Shown: piece by piece, positions 44,984 to 53,291 of the stretch
How the letters are laid out: every line of letters starts with the position of its first letter
Numbering within the stretch: the stretch's first letter is position 1
Assembly: GCF_900109745.1 (NCBI RefSeq)
Contig: NZ_FOAV01000002.1
Span: 659,729 to 723,728, forward strand
Length of the DNA stretch: 64,000 bases
From: Roseateles sp. YR242
Lineage (GTDB): Bacteria > Pseudomonadota > Gammaproteobacteria > Burkholderiales > Burkholderiaceae_C
Direction: 5' to 3'
Translations under genes and position numbers: made by a program
The notes under the pieces: generated by a model
What the model was told of the DNA's origin: nothing
Databases searched by the model: none
Seen by the model: the letters and a program-made list of their open reading frames with translations, nothing else

Positions 44984-45941
44984 CCAGTTCCAGGTGGTGC
45001 ATCAGCTGCCATTGGCGGGCCAGCGCCTGGGTGGGCGGCACACCACGGATGTGGCAGTTGACGAAGCGACGGACCGCCTCCGTGGGGCCGAAGCAGGCAT
45101 CGGGTCGGTCCAGCGCCAGATGGAAACGTTCCAGGGCCCGGCTGAACCGGGCCTCCGCCAGACGCTCTGGCGGAAACCGCCGCTCCGCCACGAAGAACTC
45201 CAGGCACAGGGCGCGGTCCATCGGGCCGCCATCCTGCTGGAAGGCCAGGTGAAAGCAGCCCGTGGGCCCGCCGCCCGCCAGCGGGCTGGAGGGCAGGCTG
45301 GTGTAGTCGGAAAACCCGTGGCCACCCACCTCCAGGAAACGCGACACCGCATCACTGAAGAATTGCCGCTCCTGCAGAAAACGCCCCATGCCCACGCGCC
45401 GCAGCGCGTCCGGCATCGCCGCCTCCAGCGGCTCCACCCAGACCAACCGCGCGGGCGCCATTGCCGCCTGAAGGTCCACCGGGGGCGGCCCATGCTTGAA
45501 GAGCACCAGCTCCAGTTGCACGCCCCGCAGACATTCAAACAACGGCATCAATGGCAATGGCGGCTCCGTCATCACCACCCCCACCGGCTGCCCCACATAA
45601 CTCTGCGCAAACAGCCGCACCACCTCGACCGTGACGCCGCTGTGCAACAGCAAGGTGGGGCGCACGTGGTGGCGCGTGGGCATGGCATTCAGCAGATGCC
45701 GGCCCCAGCCCAGGGCGGTCATGGCGCCGACGCCAATAAATTCCTGCAGCATCGGATTCACAACCATCCACACCGGCAGGCCTTCCACCTCGCACACCTG
45801 CAAGGTGTGCCGCAGGGAGGCCAGCACATGACGCACCGGCTCGATCACCGGTTGAACTTGACCTTCAGCGGCCAACAGGGCGACTGACTGGCGCAAGGCC
45901 AACATCTCCTTCTGCATGCCATGGAGGTAGGGGAAATACAT
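44946..45941 (-). CDS. sce7725-family protein
   Basis: 331 residues from ATG 45941 (MYFPYLHGMQKEMLALRQS), the start shared by this family; an upstream ATG at 46010 adds 23 unrelated residues. Family blocks recognised by eye are VQPVIEPVR near 55, a VNPM.QEF block near 85, and GHGFSDYTSLPSSPLAGGGP near 235. The function of sce7725 proteins is unknown. The family is often seen with an sce7726 partner, which is absent here. Its 3' end overlaps the oxidoreductase gene by 38 bases. Confidence 0.7.
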   Translation of the reverse strand: MYFPYLHGMQKEMLALRQSVALLAAEGQVQPVIEPVRHVLASLRHTLQVCEVEGLPVWMVVNPMLQEFIGVGAMTALGWGRHLLNAMPTRHHVRPTLLLHSGVTVEVVRLFAQSYVGQPVGVVMTEPPLPLMPLFECLRGVQLELVLFKHGPPPVDLQAAMAPARLVWVEPLEAAMPDALRRVGMGRFLQERQFFSDAVSRFLEVGGHGFSDYTSLPSSPLAGGGPTGCFHLAFQQDGGPMDRALCLEFFVAERRFPPERLAEARFSRALERFHLALDRPDACFGPTEAVRRFVNCHIRGVPPTQALARQWQLMHHLELVSGLLSGRFPPH

Positions 45942-46149
45942 GGGTTCGCCACACGAGTTGACAGGGGCGCCGATGATGCAGAGGACGCCGCCTTTCGTCT
46001 GGCGATTCATTTGCTACGTTGAGCGGCGTCAAGCTAGCAAATGCCGCATCAGAAATGGTTGGGACTGCACAAGCTTTTGTAGTGGCCGTCGTGGCGACGC
46101 GGCTCGTAGTCGTGTTCGTATGATGGCGTGCGACATCCATCGCGCCATG

Positions 46150-46188
46150 AAAAAACGGCATCGACCGCTGCTGCGGACCGATGCCGTT
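46150..46188 (-). terminator. Rho-independent terminator of the RND efflux operon
   Basis: On the minus strand a perfect ten-base stem (AACGGCATCG with CGATGCCGTT), extended by an inner CCGC/GCGG pairing, is followed at once by six T residues. It lies about 40 bases after the outer-membrane factor stop codon. Confidence 0.92.
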
Positions 46189-46226
46189 CGGGGCGCCGGA
46201 GAGGGCCGGCGCGGGACTGTTGCTGA

Positions 46227-47654
46227 TCAGGGTTGCTGCGCTGCCTGAGCGGTCTGCACCGGCTCGGTTCCGCCACCCAGCACCTTGTACAGCTGCACCT
46301 GGTTCTGCAGCTGCGCCAGGCGCACCTGCAGCGCTGACTGCTGCGCCGCAAAGCTCGAACGCTGCGCATCCAGCAGATCCAGGTTGGACGCTGCGCCGTT
46401 GCGATAGCTCAGCTCCACCAGTTGCAGGCGGGTGGCCTCAGCTTCCGCCTGGGCATCCTGGGCGCGCAGTTGCTCGTCCAGCGTGGCACGGCCGGCCAGG
46501 GCGTCAGACACTTCCTTGAAGGCGGTCTGCACCGCCTTCTCGTAGTTGGCCACGGCGATCTCGCGGTTGGCCTTGGCCGCATCCAGGTTGTTGCGGTTCT
46601 TGCCAAAGTCGAAGATCGGCATGAGGGCCGAGCCAGCGATGTTCCAGGCGCTGCGCTTGAACAGGTCGGACAACGCATTGCTGGCCGTACCGGCGCTGGT
46701 GGTCAACGTGATGCTGGGGAAGAAGGCCGAACGCGCCACGCCGATATTGGCTTCCGCCGCCACCAGTTGCTGCTCGGCCTGGCGCACGTCCGGACGCTGG
46801 ATCAGCACTTCGGACGGCAAGCCGGCCAGCAGTGCGCCCATGGTCTGGCTGCTCAGCGGTTGGGACGCGGCCAGGTCACCCGGCAGCGTCTGGCCCACCA
46901 GCAGGGTCAGGGCATTGATGTCCTGCATGCGGGTGCGCTGAAGCTGGGCCAGCGTCGCGCGGGCTGCTTCATAGGACGACTTGGCGGTGCTCAGGTCCAG
47001 GTTGGACGAGGCACCGTTGTCGAACTTCAGCTGGGTCAGCTTGAGGCTGTCCTCGCGCGTGGCCAGGGTCTGTTCCGTCAGCTTCAGCAGTTCATCGTCC
47101 GCCTGCACAGCCAGGTAGGACGTGGCCACGCTCGCCACCAGCGCGATGCGCGCGGTACGCGCCGCTTCCGCCGTCGCCAGATAGCTGGCAAAGGACGCTT
47201 CGCTGGTGTTCTTCAGACGGCTGAACAGGTCCAGCTCGTAGGCATTGATCTGCAGGCCGGCCTGGTAGGTGCTGATGACCTTGATGTCGCCGGAGCTGGT
47301 CGTCTCCGGGCCACGGGAGGCCGACAGGCCCGCGTTGATGGTGGGCCACCGATTCGCTTCGGCCACGCCGGCTTGCGCCCGCGCCACTTCCACGTTCAGC
47401 AGGGCCACCCGCATGTCGCGGTTGTTCTTCAGTGCCAGCGAGATCAGCTCACGCAGGCGTGCGTCGTTGAAGAACTGCTGCCACTGCAACTGGGTCGCCG
47501 CCTGCGCACCTGGCGCTTCGGCGCCAGGCCCCTGCGGCCACTGGCCAGCCACTGGCGCCTCGGGGCGCTGGTGGTCAGGGGCCAGGTTGATACAGCCGGT
47601 CAGCGCCACCGCTGCAACAGCGGCGGCAAGGACGGTCAATCTGTTTTTGATCAT
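46227..47654 (-). CDS. RND efflux outer-membrane lipoprotein (OprM/NodT family)
   Basis: 475 residues from ATG 47654 with GGAG upstream. A lipoprotein signal ends LTGC (C21). The TolC-like barrel/alpha-barrel repeats are visible: NNRDMRVALLNVEVARAQ and, in the second half, NREIAVANYEKAVQTAFKEV, with RPDVRQAEQQLVAAEANIGVARSAFFP between. It forms the outer-membrane channel of the tripartite pump. It is the third gene of the operon and ends at a strong terminator. Confidence 0.96.
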   Translation of the reverse strand: MIKNRLTVLAAAVAAVALTGCINLAPDHQRPEAPVAGQWPQGPGAEAPGAQAATQLQWQQFFNDARLRELISLALKNNRDMRVALLNVEVARAQAGVAEANRWPTINAGLSASRGPETTSSGDIKVISTYQAGLQINAYELDLFSRLKNTSEASFASYLATAEAARTARIALVASVATSYLAVQADDELLKLTEQTLATREDSLKLTQLKFDNGASSNLDLSTAKSSYEAARATLAQLQRTRMQDINALTLLVGQTLPGDLAASQPLSSQTMGALLAGLPSEVLIQRPDVRQAEQQLVAAEANIGVARSAFFPSITLTTSAGTASNALSDLFKRSAWNIAGSALMPIFDFGKNRNNLDAAKANREIAVANYEKAVQTAFKEVSDALAGRATLDEQLRAQDAQAEAEATRLQLVELSYRNGAASNLDLLDAQRSSFAAQQSALQVRLAQLQNQVQLYKVLGGGTEPVQTAQAAQQP

Positions 47655-47702
47655 TCGAATTCTCCGCACGGCCCCGGCTGTCGCCGGGGCTCGCAACGTT
47701 CA

Positions 47703-50700
47703 TCACACACCGTCGGCGTTCTTGGCGCTCGCGCCCTCGAGCTCATGCGCGTACATCTTGCGCTGGCGCTCGCTGCCCTTGAAGACGCGACGCACGACCA
47801 GGAAGAAGACCGGCACGAAGACCACGGCCAGCAGCGTTGCGGTGATCATCCCGGACAGCACGCCGGTACCGATCGCCCGTTGGCTGGCAGAGCCGGCACC
47901 CGACGCAAAGAACAGCGGCGCCACACCCAGGATGAAGGCCAGGGACGTCATGATGATCGGGCGGAAGCGCAGGTGCGCGGCTTCCAGGACGGCCTCGACC
48001 AACCCCTTGCCCTGCGCCTGCAGATCCTTCGCGAACTCGATGATCAGGATCGCGTTCTTCGCCGAGAGGCCGATGATGGTGATCAGGCCCACCTTGAAGT
48101 AGACGTCGTTGGGCATGCCACGCAGCGTGGCACCGGCCAGCGCGCCCAGCAGACCCAGCGGCACCACCAGCAGCACCGACACCGGGATGGACCAGCTCTC
48201 ATACAGCGCGGCCAGGCAGAGGAACACCGCCAGCAGCGAGAACACCAGCAGGATGGTGGCCTGCGAGCCGGACAGCTTTTCCTCGCGGGACAGGCCGGTC
48301 CACTCGTAGCCGATGCCCGCCGGCAGCTTGGCCACCATGGCTTCCAGCTCGGCCATGGCCTGGCCGGTGGAGGCACCCGCCGTCACGTCGCCGGCCAGGC
48401 GCATGGCGGGATACCCGTTGTAGCGCGTGGCCTGCATCTGGCCGGTGATCCAGTGGCTGGTGGCAAACGCCGACAGCGGAACGCTGGTGCCCTTCGTGTT
48501 GATCACGTTGAGCGCGAGCACGTCTTCCGGCGCCATGCGCTTGGTCGCATCGGCCTGGACGATCACGCGCTGCATGCGGCCCGCACTGGGGAAGTCGTTC
48601 ACATACGCGGAGCCCAGCTGGGTACCCAGCGTGGCGGCGATGGTGCTGTAGTTGATACCCAGCGCCTGTGCCTTGGCACGGTCGATGTCCACCTGCAGCT
48701 GCGGTGCATCTTCCAGGCCGTCCGGACGCATGCCCGTGATGAGCTTGCTTTGCGAAGCCATGCCCATCAGCTGGTTGCGAGCCGCCAGCAACGCGTCGTG
48801 GCCAAGGCCACCACGGTCCTGCAGACGCAGGGCGAAGCCGGTGGCATTGCCCAGTTCCTGGATGGGCGGGGGCGACAGCGGGAAGATGAAGGCATCGCGG
48901 ACGGTGCCCATCATCGCGCCGAACACCCGTCCGGCCACGGCACTGGCGCTGTGCTCCGCACCATGACGTTCATCCCATGGCTTGAGCGGCACGAACACCA
49001 GCGCGGCGTTCTGGCCCTGGCCCGAGAAGGAGAAGCCGATCACGCCGATGGTGTCCGCCACTTCCGGCTGCTTGTGCAGGAACTGCTCCACGGCGGCCAC
49101 GGCGGCTTCGGTCCGGTTGGACGTGGCGCCCGGCGGCAGCTGCACGTTGACGATCAGGTAACCCTGGTCTTCATTGGGCAGGAAGGAAGTCGGCATGCGC
49201 ACATACAACCAGCCCACCACCGCCACGATGGCGACAAACACCACCATCATGCTCGCGCTGCGCTTGAGCAGGCGGGCGACCCAGCCTTCATAACCTTTGG
49301 CGGTGCGGGCGAAGCCCCGGTTGAACCAGCCGAAGAAACCACGCTTCTCATGGTGGTGGCCAGCGTCCACCGGCTTGAGCAGCGTCGCGCACAGGGCCGG
49401 TGTGAGGGACAGGGCCATCAGCGCGGACAGCGCCATGGACGCCACCATCGCCAGCGAGAACTGGCGGTAGATGTTGCCCACGGAACCGGCGAAGAAGGCC
49501 ATCGGCACGAACACCGCGATCAGCACGGTGGTGATACCGATGATGGCGCCCGAGATCTGGCTCATGGCCTTCTTGGTCGCCTCGCGGGGCGAGAGCCCCT
49601 CCTCGCTCATGATGCGCTCGACGTTCTCCACCACCACGATGGCATCGTCCACCAGGATACCGATGGCCAACACCATGCCGAACAGCGTCAGCACGTTGAT
49701 GGAGAAGCCCAGGGCCAGCATCACCCCGAAGGTACCCAGCAGCGCCACCGGCACCACCAGCGTCGGGATGAGGGTGTAGCGCCAGTCCTGCAGGAACAGG
49801 AACATCACCAGGAACACCAGCACGATCGCTTCGATCAGGGTCTCGATCACTTGCGCGATCGAGATCTTCACGAACTTGGACGAGTCGTACGGAATGCCGT
49901 ATTCCACGTTGGCAGGGAAGAACTTCTTCAGCTCTTCCAGGCGCGCCTTCACCGCCGTGGCGGTGCCCAGCGCATTGCCGCTGGGCGAGAGCTGGATACC
50001 GATACCGGTGGACGGCTTGCCGTTCAGGCGGGTGTAGGTGCTGTAGCTCTGACCGCCCAGCTCGATGCGGGCGACATCCTTCAGCTTGACGGTGGAGCCG
50101 TCGCTGTTGGCGCGCAGGACGATGTTCTCGAACTGCGCCTTGTCTTCCAGCTGGCCCTTGACCACGATCGTTGCCGACATGGTCTGGGTGGTGGTGTTGG
50201 GGCGGTCGCCCAGCACACCGGCTGGCACCAGCGCGTTCTGCGCGGAGATGGCGGTATTGACCTCGGCCGGCGTCAGGTTGAACGACAGCATCTTGGCCGG
50301 GTCCAGCCAGATGCGCATCGCGCGTTCAGAACCGAACAGCTGGGCCTGGCCGACGCCGGGCACGCGCTGGATTTCCGGAACGATGTTGCGGGCGGCATAG
50401 TCGCCCAGCGCGATCGGGTCCATCGAGCCGTCCTTGGAGGCCAGCATGACGAACAGCAGGAAGTTGGAACGGGACTTGTCCACCTTCACGCCCTGCTGCG
50501 TCACGGCGGACGGCAGGCGAGGCTCGGCGCGCGAAAGCCGGTTCTGGATTTCCACCTGCGCCAGGTCGATGTTGGTGCCGGACTCGAAGGTCACGGTAAT
50601 CGTGCCCGTGCCGTTGGCCTGGCTGATCGACTCCATGTAGGCCAGGCCGGGAGCGCCGTTGAGCTCCTGCTCGATGACCGAGATCACCGATTCGTCCATG

Positions 50701-50867
50701 GTCTTGGCCGAAGCGCCTGGGTACACGACGCTCAACACCAGCGATGGCGGCGCCACCGTGGGGTACTGCGCCACCGGCAGCTGGGTGACGGCGACGCCAC
50801 CGAACACCAGGATGAATAAAGCGATCACCCACGCAAAGATGGGGCGATCAATAAAGAAACGTGCCAT
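47703..50867 (-). CDS. RND multidrug efflux permease (HAE-1, AcrB/MexB type)
   Basis: 1054 residues, the usual length. It begins MARFFIDRPIFAWVIALFI. The proton-relay pair is seen in ILVDDAIVVVENVERIM (TM4) and the partner Lys in LSAKNAILIIEFAKDL (TM10). Two large periplasmic loops follow TM1 and TM7. It exports hydrophobic drugs, bile salts or solvents, using the proton gradient, with the adaptor and OprM-like channel encoded on either side. The outer-membrane gene starts 48 bases after its stop. Confidence 0.97.
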   Translation of the reverse strand: MARFFIDRPIFAWVIALFILVFGGVAVTQLPVAQYPTVAPPSLVLSVVYPGASAKTMDESVISVIEQELNGAPGLAYMESISQANGTGTITVTFESGTNIDLAQVEIQNRLSRAEPRLPSAVTQQGVKVDKSRSNFLLFVMLASKDGSMDPIALGDYAARNIVPEIQRVPGVGQAQLFGSERAMRIWLDPAKMLSFNLTPAEVNTAISAQNALVPAGVLGDRPNTTTQTMSATIVVKGQLEDKAQFENIVLRANSDGSTVKLKDVARIELGGQSYSTYTRLNGKPSTGIGIQLSPSGNALGTATAVKARLEELKKFFPANVEYGIPYDSSKFVKISIAQVIETLIEAIVLVFLVMFLFLQDWRYTLIPTLVVPVALLGTFGVMLALGFSINVLTLFGMVLAIGILVDDAIVVVENVERIMSEEGLSPREATKKAMSQISGAIIGITTVLIAVFVPMAFFAGSVGNIYRQFSLAMVASMALSALMALSLTPALCATLLKPVDAGHHHEKRGFFGWFNRGFARTAKGYEGWVARLLKRSASMMVVFVAIVAVVGWLYVRMPTSFLPNEDQGYLIVNVQLPPGATSNRTEAAVAAVEQFLHKQPEVADTIGVIGFSFSGQGQNAALVFVPLKPWDERHGAEHSASAVAGRVFGAMMGTVRDAFIFPLSPPPIQELGNATGFALRLQDRGGLGHDALLAARNQLMGMASQSKLITGMRPDGLEDAPQLQVDIDRAKAQALGINYSTIAATLGTQLGSAYVNDFPSAGRMQRVIVQADATKRMAPEDVLALNVINTKGTSVPLSAFATSHWITGQMQATRYNGYPAMRLAGDVTAGASTGQAMAELEAMVAKLPAGIGYEWTGLSREEKLSGSQATILLVFSLLAVFLCLAALYESWSIPVSVLLVVPLGLLGALAGATLRGMPNDVYFKVGLITIIGLSAKNAILIIEFAKDLQAQGKGLVEAVLEAAHLRFRPIIMTSLAFILGVAPLFFASGAGSASQRAIGTGVLSGMITATLLAVVFVPVFFLVVRRVFKGSERQRKMYAHELEGASAKNADGV

Positions 50868-50895
50868 GTCTTGGATCCTTCCTGAGCGTCAGGGC

Positions 50896-52143
50896 TCAGT
50901 GACCGGCGGCCGAAGCGCCTGCGGGGGCGCCGCTGGCGGCACCGGCAGGCGTGAAGGGCACCGGATTGACCGGTGCGCCCGGCACCATCATTTTCTGGAA
51001 GCCGTCGGCGATGACCTTCTCACCGGCCTTCAGGCCGTCGGTCACCACCCACTGGTTGCCCACGGCGTTGCCGATGCGGATCTTGCGCGGCTGCGGCTTG
51101 TTGTCCGCACCCACCACCAGCACGGTGTCGCCATCGTTGCCACGGGTCACGGCCTGCTGCGGCAGCAGCACGGCCGACGGCAGCTCGGCCTGCGCCAGGC
51201 GCACGCGCACGTACTGGCCCGGCAGCAGCGTGCCTTCCGGGTTGGGCACTTCGGCGCGCAGGGTGACCTGGCCCGAGGTGGTGTCCACCGTCAGGTCGGT
51301 GAACAGCAGCTTGCCGGGGCGGCTGTAGACGGTGCCGTCATCCAGCACCACCTGCACCTGCGCGCCATTGCCGTTGCTGCGCAGTTGGCCGTTGGCCAGG
51401 GCGCGGCGCAGGTTCTGCACCTCGTTGGCCGACTGGGTGAAGTTCACATAGACGCTGCTGACCTGTTGAACCAGGGCCAGTTGCGTGGCTTCGCTGGCGC
51501 TGACCAGCGCGCCTTCGGTGACCAGCGCACGGCCGATGCGGCCGGAGATGGGCGCCGTGACGTGGGCGTAGTCCAGGTTCAGCTTGGCTTGGACGGCTGC
51601 AGCCTTGGCGGCGGCCACATCGGCTTCGGCCGACTTGGCGGTCGCCACCGAGGTGATGTAGTCCTGCTGGCTGATGGCCTTGGCATCGGCCAGCGGCTTG
51701 TTGCGCTCGGCCTGGGCAGCAGCCTGTGCCAGGTTGGCCTGGGCCTTGGTCACGCTGGCGTTGGCGCTGTCGAGGGCGGCCTGGTAGGGGGCGGGATCGA
51801 TCAGGAACAGGGCCTGGCCGGCCTTGACCTCGGCACCTTCCGTGAAGAGGCGCTTGAGCACGATGCCGGTCGCGCGGGCGCGGACTTCGGCCGTGCGCAG
51901 CGATTCCACGCGGCCGGGCAGTTCGGTCTGCAGGGCCACCGCCTGGGTGCCCACCGTGACCACGCCCACCTGGGCGGGCGGCATGCCGCCACCATGGCCG
52001 GCAGCAGCCTTCTCATCCTTGCCGCAAGCGGTCAGGACAGCGGCCAGCGAGACCACCAGAGGCAGGAGATAGAGCACGCGCGCGCCGGCCTTCAGGCCGG
52101 GGCGTTCCGCCCCCGGTTGTTCGTGCGACTGAGGGAAGGACAT
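50896..52143 (-). CDS. RND periplasmic adaptor lipoprotein (AcrA/MexA type)
   Basis: 415 residues from ATG 52143 (a GTG one codon earlier is possible; AGGA upstream). A lipoprotein signal ends LTAC (C40), followed by the hybrid-lipoyl domain, a coiled-coil hairpin (about 120-190, AQANLAQAAAQAERNKPLADAKAISQ) and TAPISGRIGRALVTEGALV. It links the permease to the outer-membrane channel. First gene of the operon, divergent from the TetR gene. The C-terminus is Ala/Gly-rich. Confidence 0.96.
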   Translation of the reverse strand: MSFPQSHEQPGAERPGLKAGARVLYLLPLVVSLAAVLTACGKDEKAAAGHGGGMPPAQVGVVTVGTQAVALQTELPGRVESLRTAEVRARATGIVLKRLFTEGAEVKAGQALFLIDPAPYQAALDSANASVTKAQANLAQAAAQAERNKPLADAKAISQQDYITSVATAKSAEADVAAAKAAAVQAKLNLDYAHVTAPISGRIGRALVTEGALVSASEATQLALVQQVSSVYVNFTQSANEVQNLRRALANGQLRSNGNGAQVQVVLDDGTVYSRPGKLLFTDLTVDTTSGQVTLRAEVPNPEGTLLPGQYVRVRLAQAELPSAVLLPQQAVTRGNDGDTVLVVGADNKPQPRKIRIGNAVGNQWVVTDGLKAGEKVIADGFQKMMVPGAPVNPVPFTPAGAASGAPAGASAAGH

Positions 52144-52238
52144 CACGATGGGGTTCCTCTTGTGAAGCCAATGGTGGCTTGTTGGTGTTTTTACGTAGCG
52201 TTTCGGCTGGGCGCATCATCGGCAAAGGCACGCCCGCA

Positions 52239-52260
52239 CGCAACGGCGATAGCGGTTGCG
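52239..52260. repeat. Copy of a 17-base dispersed motif within an imperfect palindrome
   Basis: GCAACGGCGATAGCGGT (52240-52256) differs at one position from a sequence found twice in tandem at 61873 and 61893. Here it lies within outer arms CGCAAC and GTTGCG, in the control region of the efflux operon, about 95 bases upstream of the adaptor gene. Confidence 0.5.
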
Positions 52261-52354
52261 TCCCCTCGATCAAGCCGAAGGGCGAACAGCGCCGGAGTGA
52301 GTGGGCGAAGCTGACGAAAGCGTAGGCGTACGCTACGATGCGGGTCGCAGTATA

Positions 52355-52378
52355 TACATACATTCGCGCATGTATGTT
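52355..52378. promoter_or_regulatory. AcrR-type operator
   Basis: ACATACAT and ATGTATGT form perfect eight-base arms around TCGCGC, in the divergent region between the adaptor and TetR genes, 22 bases before the TetR start. From memory it matches E. coli AcrR's 24-base operator at nearly all positions except the centre. The likely regulator is the adjacent TetR/AcrR-like protein, repressing itself and the pump. Confidence 0.85.
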
Positions 52379-52399
52379 TACCCACATACAATCGCGGCC

Positions 52400-53224
52400 A
52401 TGGCCCGCCGAACCAAACAAGAAGCCCAGGAGACCCGCACCCGCCTGCTGGACGCTGCCGAACAGCTGTTCCATGAGCGGGGCGTTTCGCGCACCTCGCT
52501 GCAGGACATTGCCCAGGCCGCCGGTGTCACCCGCGGGGCCGTGTACTGGCATTTCGAGGACAAGGTCCAGCTGTTCGACGCCATGATGCAGCGCGCCACC
52601 ATGCCGCTGGAAGAAGGCATCGAGGCGGCCACCTCCGCCTCCCCGGACCGTCCGCTGGAAGACCTGCGGCTGGGCCTGCTGAACGTGTTTCACTGCACGG
52701 TGAACAACGCCCGCACACGCCGGGCGTTCGAAATTGCCAATCTGCGGGTGGAATTTGTCGGGGAGATGGCCAGCATCCTGGAACGCAAGGTGGTGGCGCA
52801 CCGCGATTGGACGCTGCACAACCGCGACGCCTTCGAACGGGCCATCGCGCTGGGCCAATTGCCGGCGGGGCTGGACACGCACCGCGCCTCCATCGGCCTG
52901 ATGGCGCTGGTGGGCGGGCTGCTTCACCACTGGATGCTGGACCCGCAGTCCTTCGACCTCATCGAGGTGGGTCAGGCGCAGCTGGAACACTACATCTCCA
53001 GCCTGGCGCCGTCGGTGCCCAACCGCTTTGTGCCACTGACCGAGGCCGAACGCCATACGCTGGGCCGCCAGCCGATCTGCGAAGCCTCCCAGCAGCGCCT
53101 GGACACGCTCAGACCGGGCGCCAGCGCAGACCTGTCTCCCGATGCCTGCCCGCGTGACCATCACACCGACAGCGCCGACTGCGCTGGCGGGCCCGATTCC
53201 CGGTCGAAAGCCCCGGATTTGTGA
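52400..53224 (+). CDS. TetR-family repressor of the efflux operon (AcrR/TtgR-like)
   Basis: 274 residues from ATG 52400. The HTH is [49 protein letters not shown], with the characteristic RGAVYWHF of the AcrR/TtgR branch. The C-terminal ligand domain includes [16 protein letters not shown]-terminal extension after about 230 is unusual for the family (Asp/Ser/Pro-rich). It is divergent from the pump genes with the operator just upstream of its start. Confidence 0.94.
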   Translation: MARRTKQEAQETRTRLLDAAEQLFHERGVSRTSLQDIAQAAGVTRGAVYWHFEDKVQLFDAMMQRATMPLEEGIEAATSASPDRPLEDLRLGLLNVFHCTVNNARTRRAFEIANLRVEFVGEMASILERKVVAHRDWTLHNRDAFERAIALGQLPAGLDTHRASIGLMALVGGLLHHWMLDPQSFDLIEVGQAQLEHYISSLAPSVPNRFVPLTEAERHTLGRQPICEASQQRLDTLRPGASADLSPDACPRDHHTDSADCAGGPDSRSKAPDL

Positions 53225-53291
53225 GGTCTCTCCTGGGGTCAACCCCAGGGAACGGCGACAATGCTTGGTTAACTCCGCCCGAGCCGCCGCC

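Noticed and set aside
44946..46010. AraC-type regulator
   Set aside because: There is no HTH near the C-terminus, and the MYFPYL start and internal blocks fit sce7725 proteins instead.
46422..50819. Uninterrupted 1465-codon frame on the plus strand across the efflux genes
   Set aside because: It is antisense to the permease and outer-membrane genes, is His/Arg/Gln-rich without family motifs, and long antisense frames are expected at this GC content.
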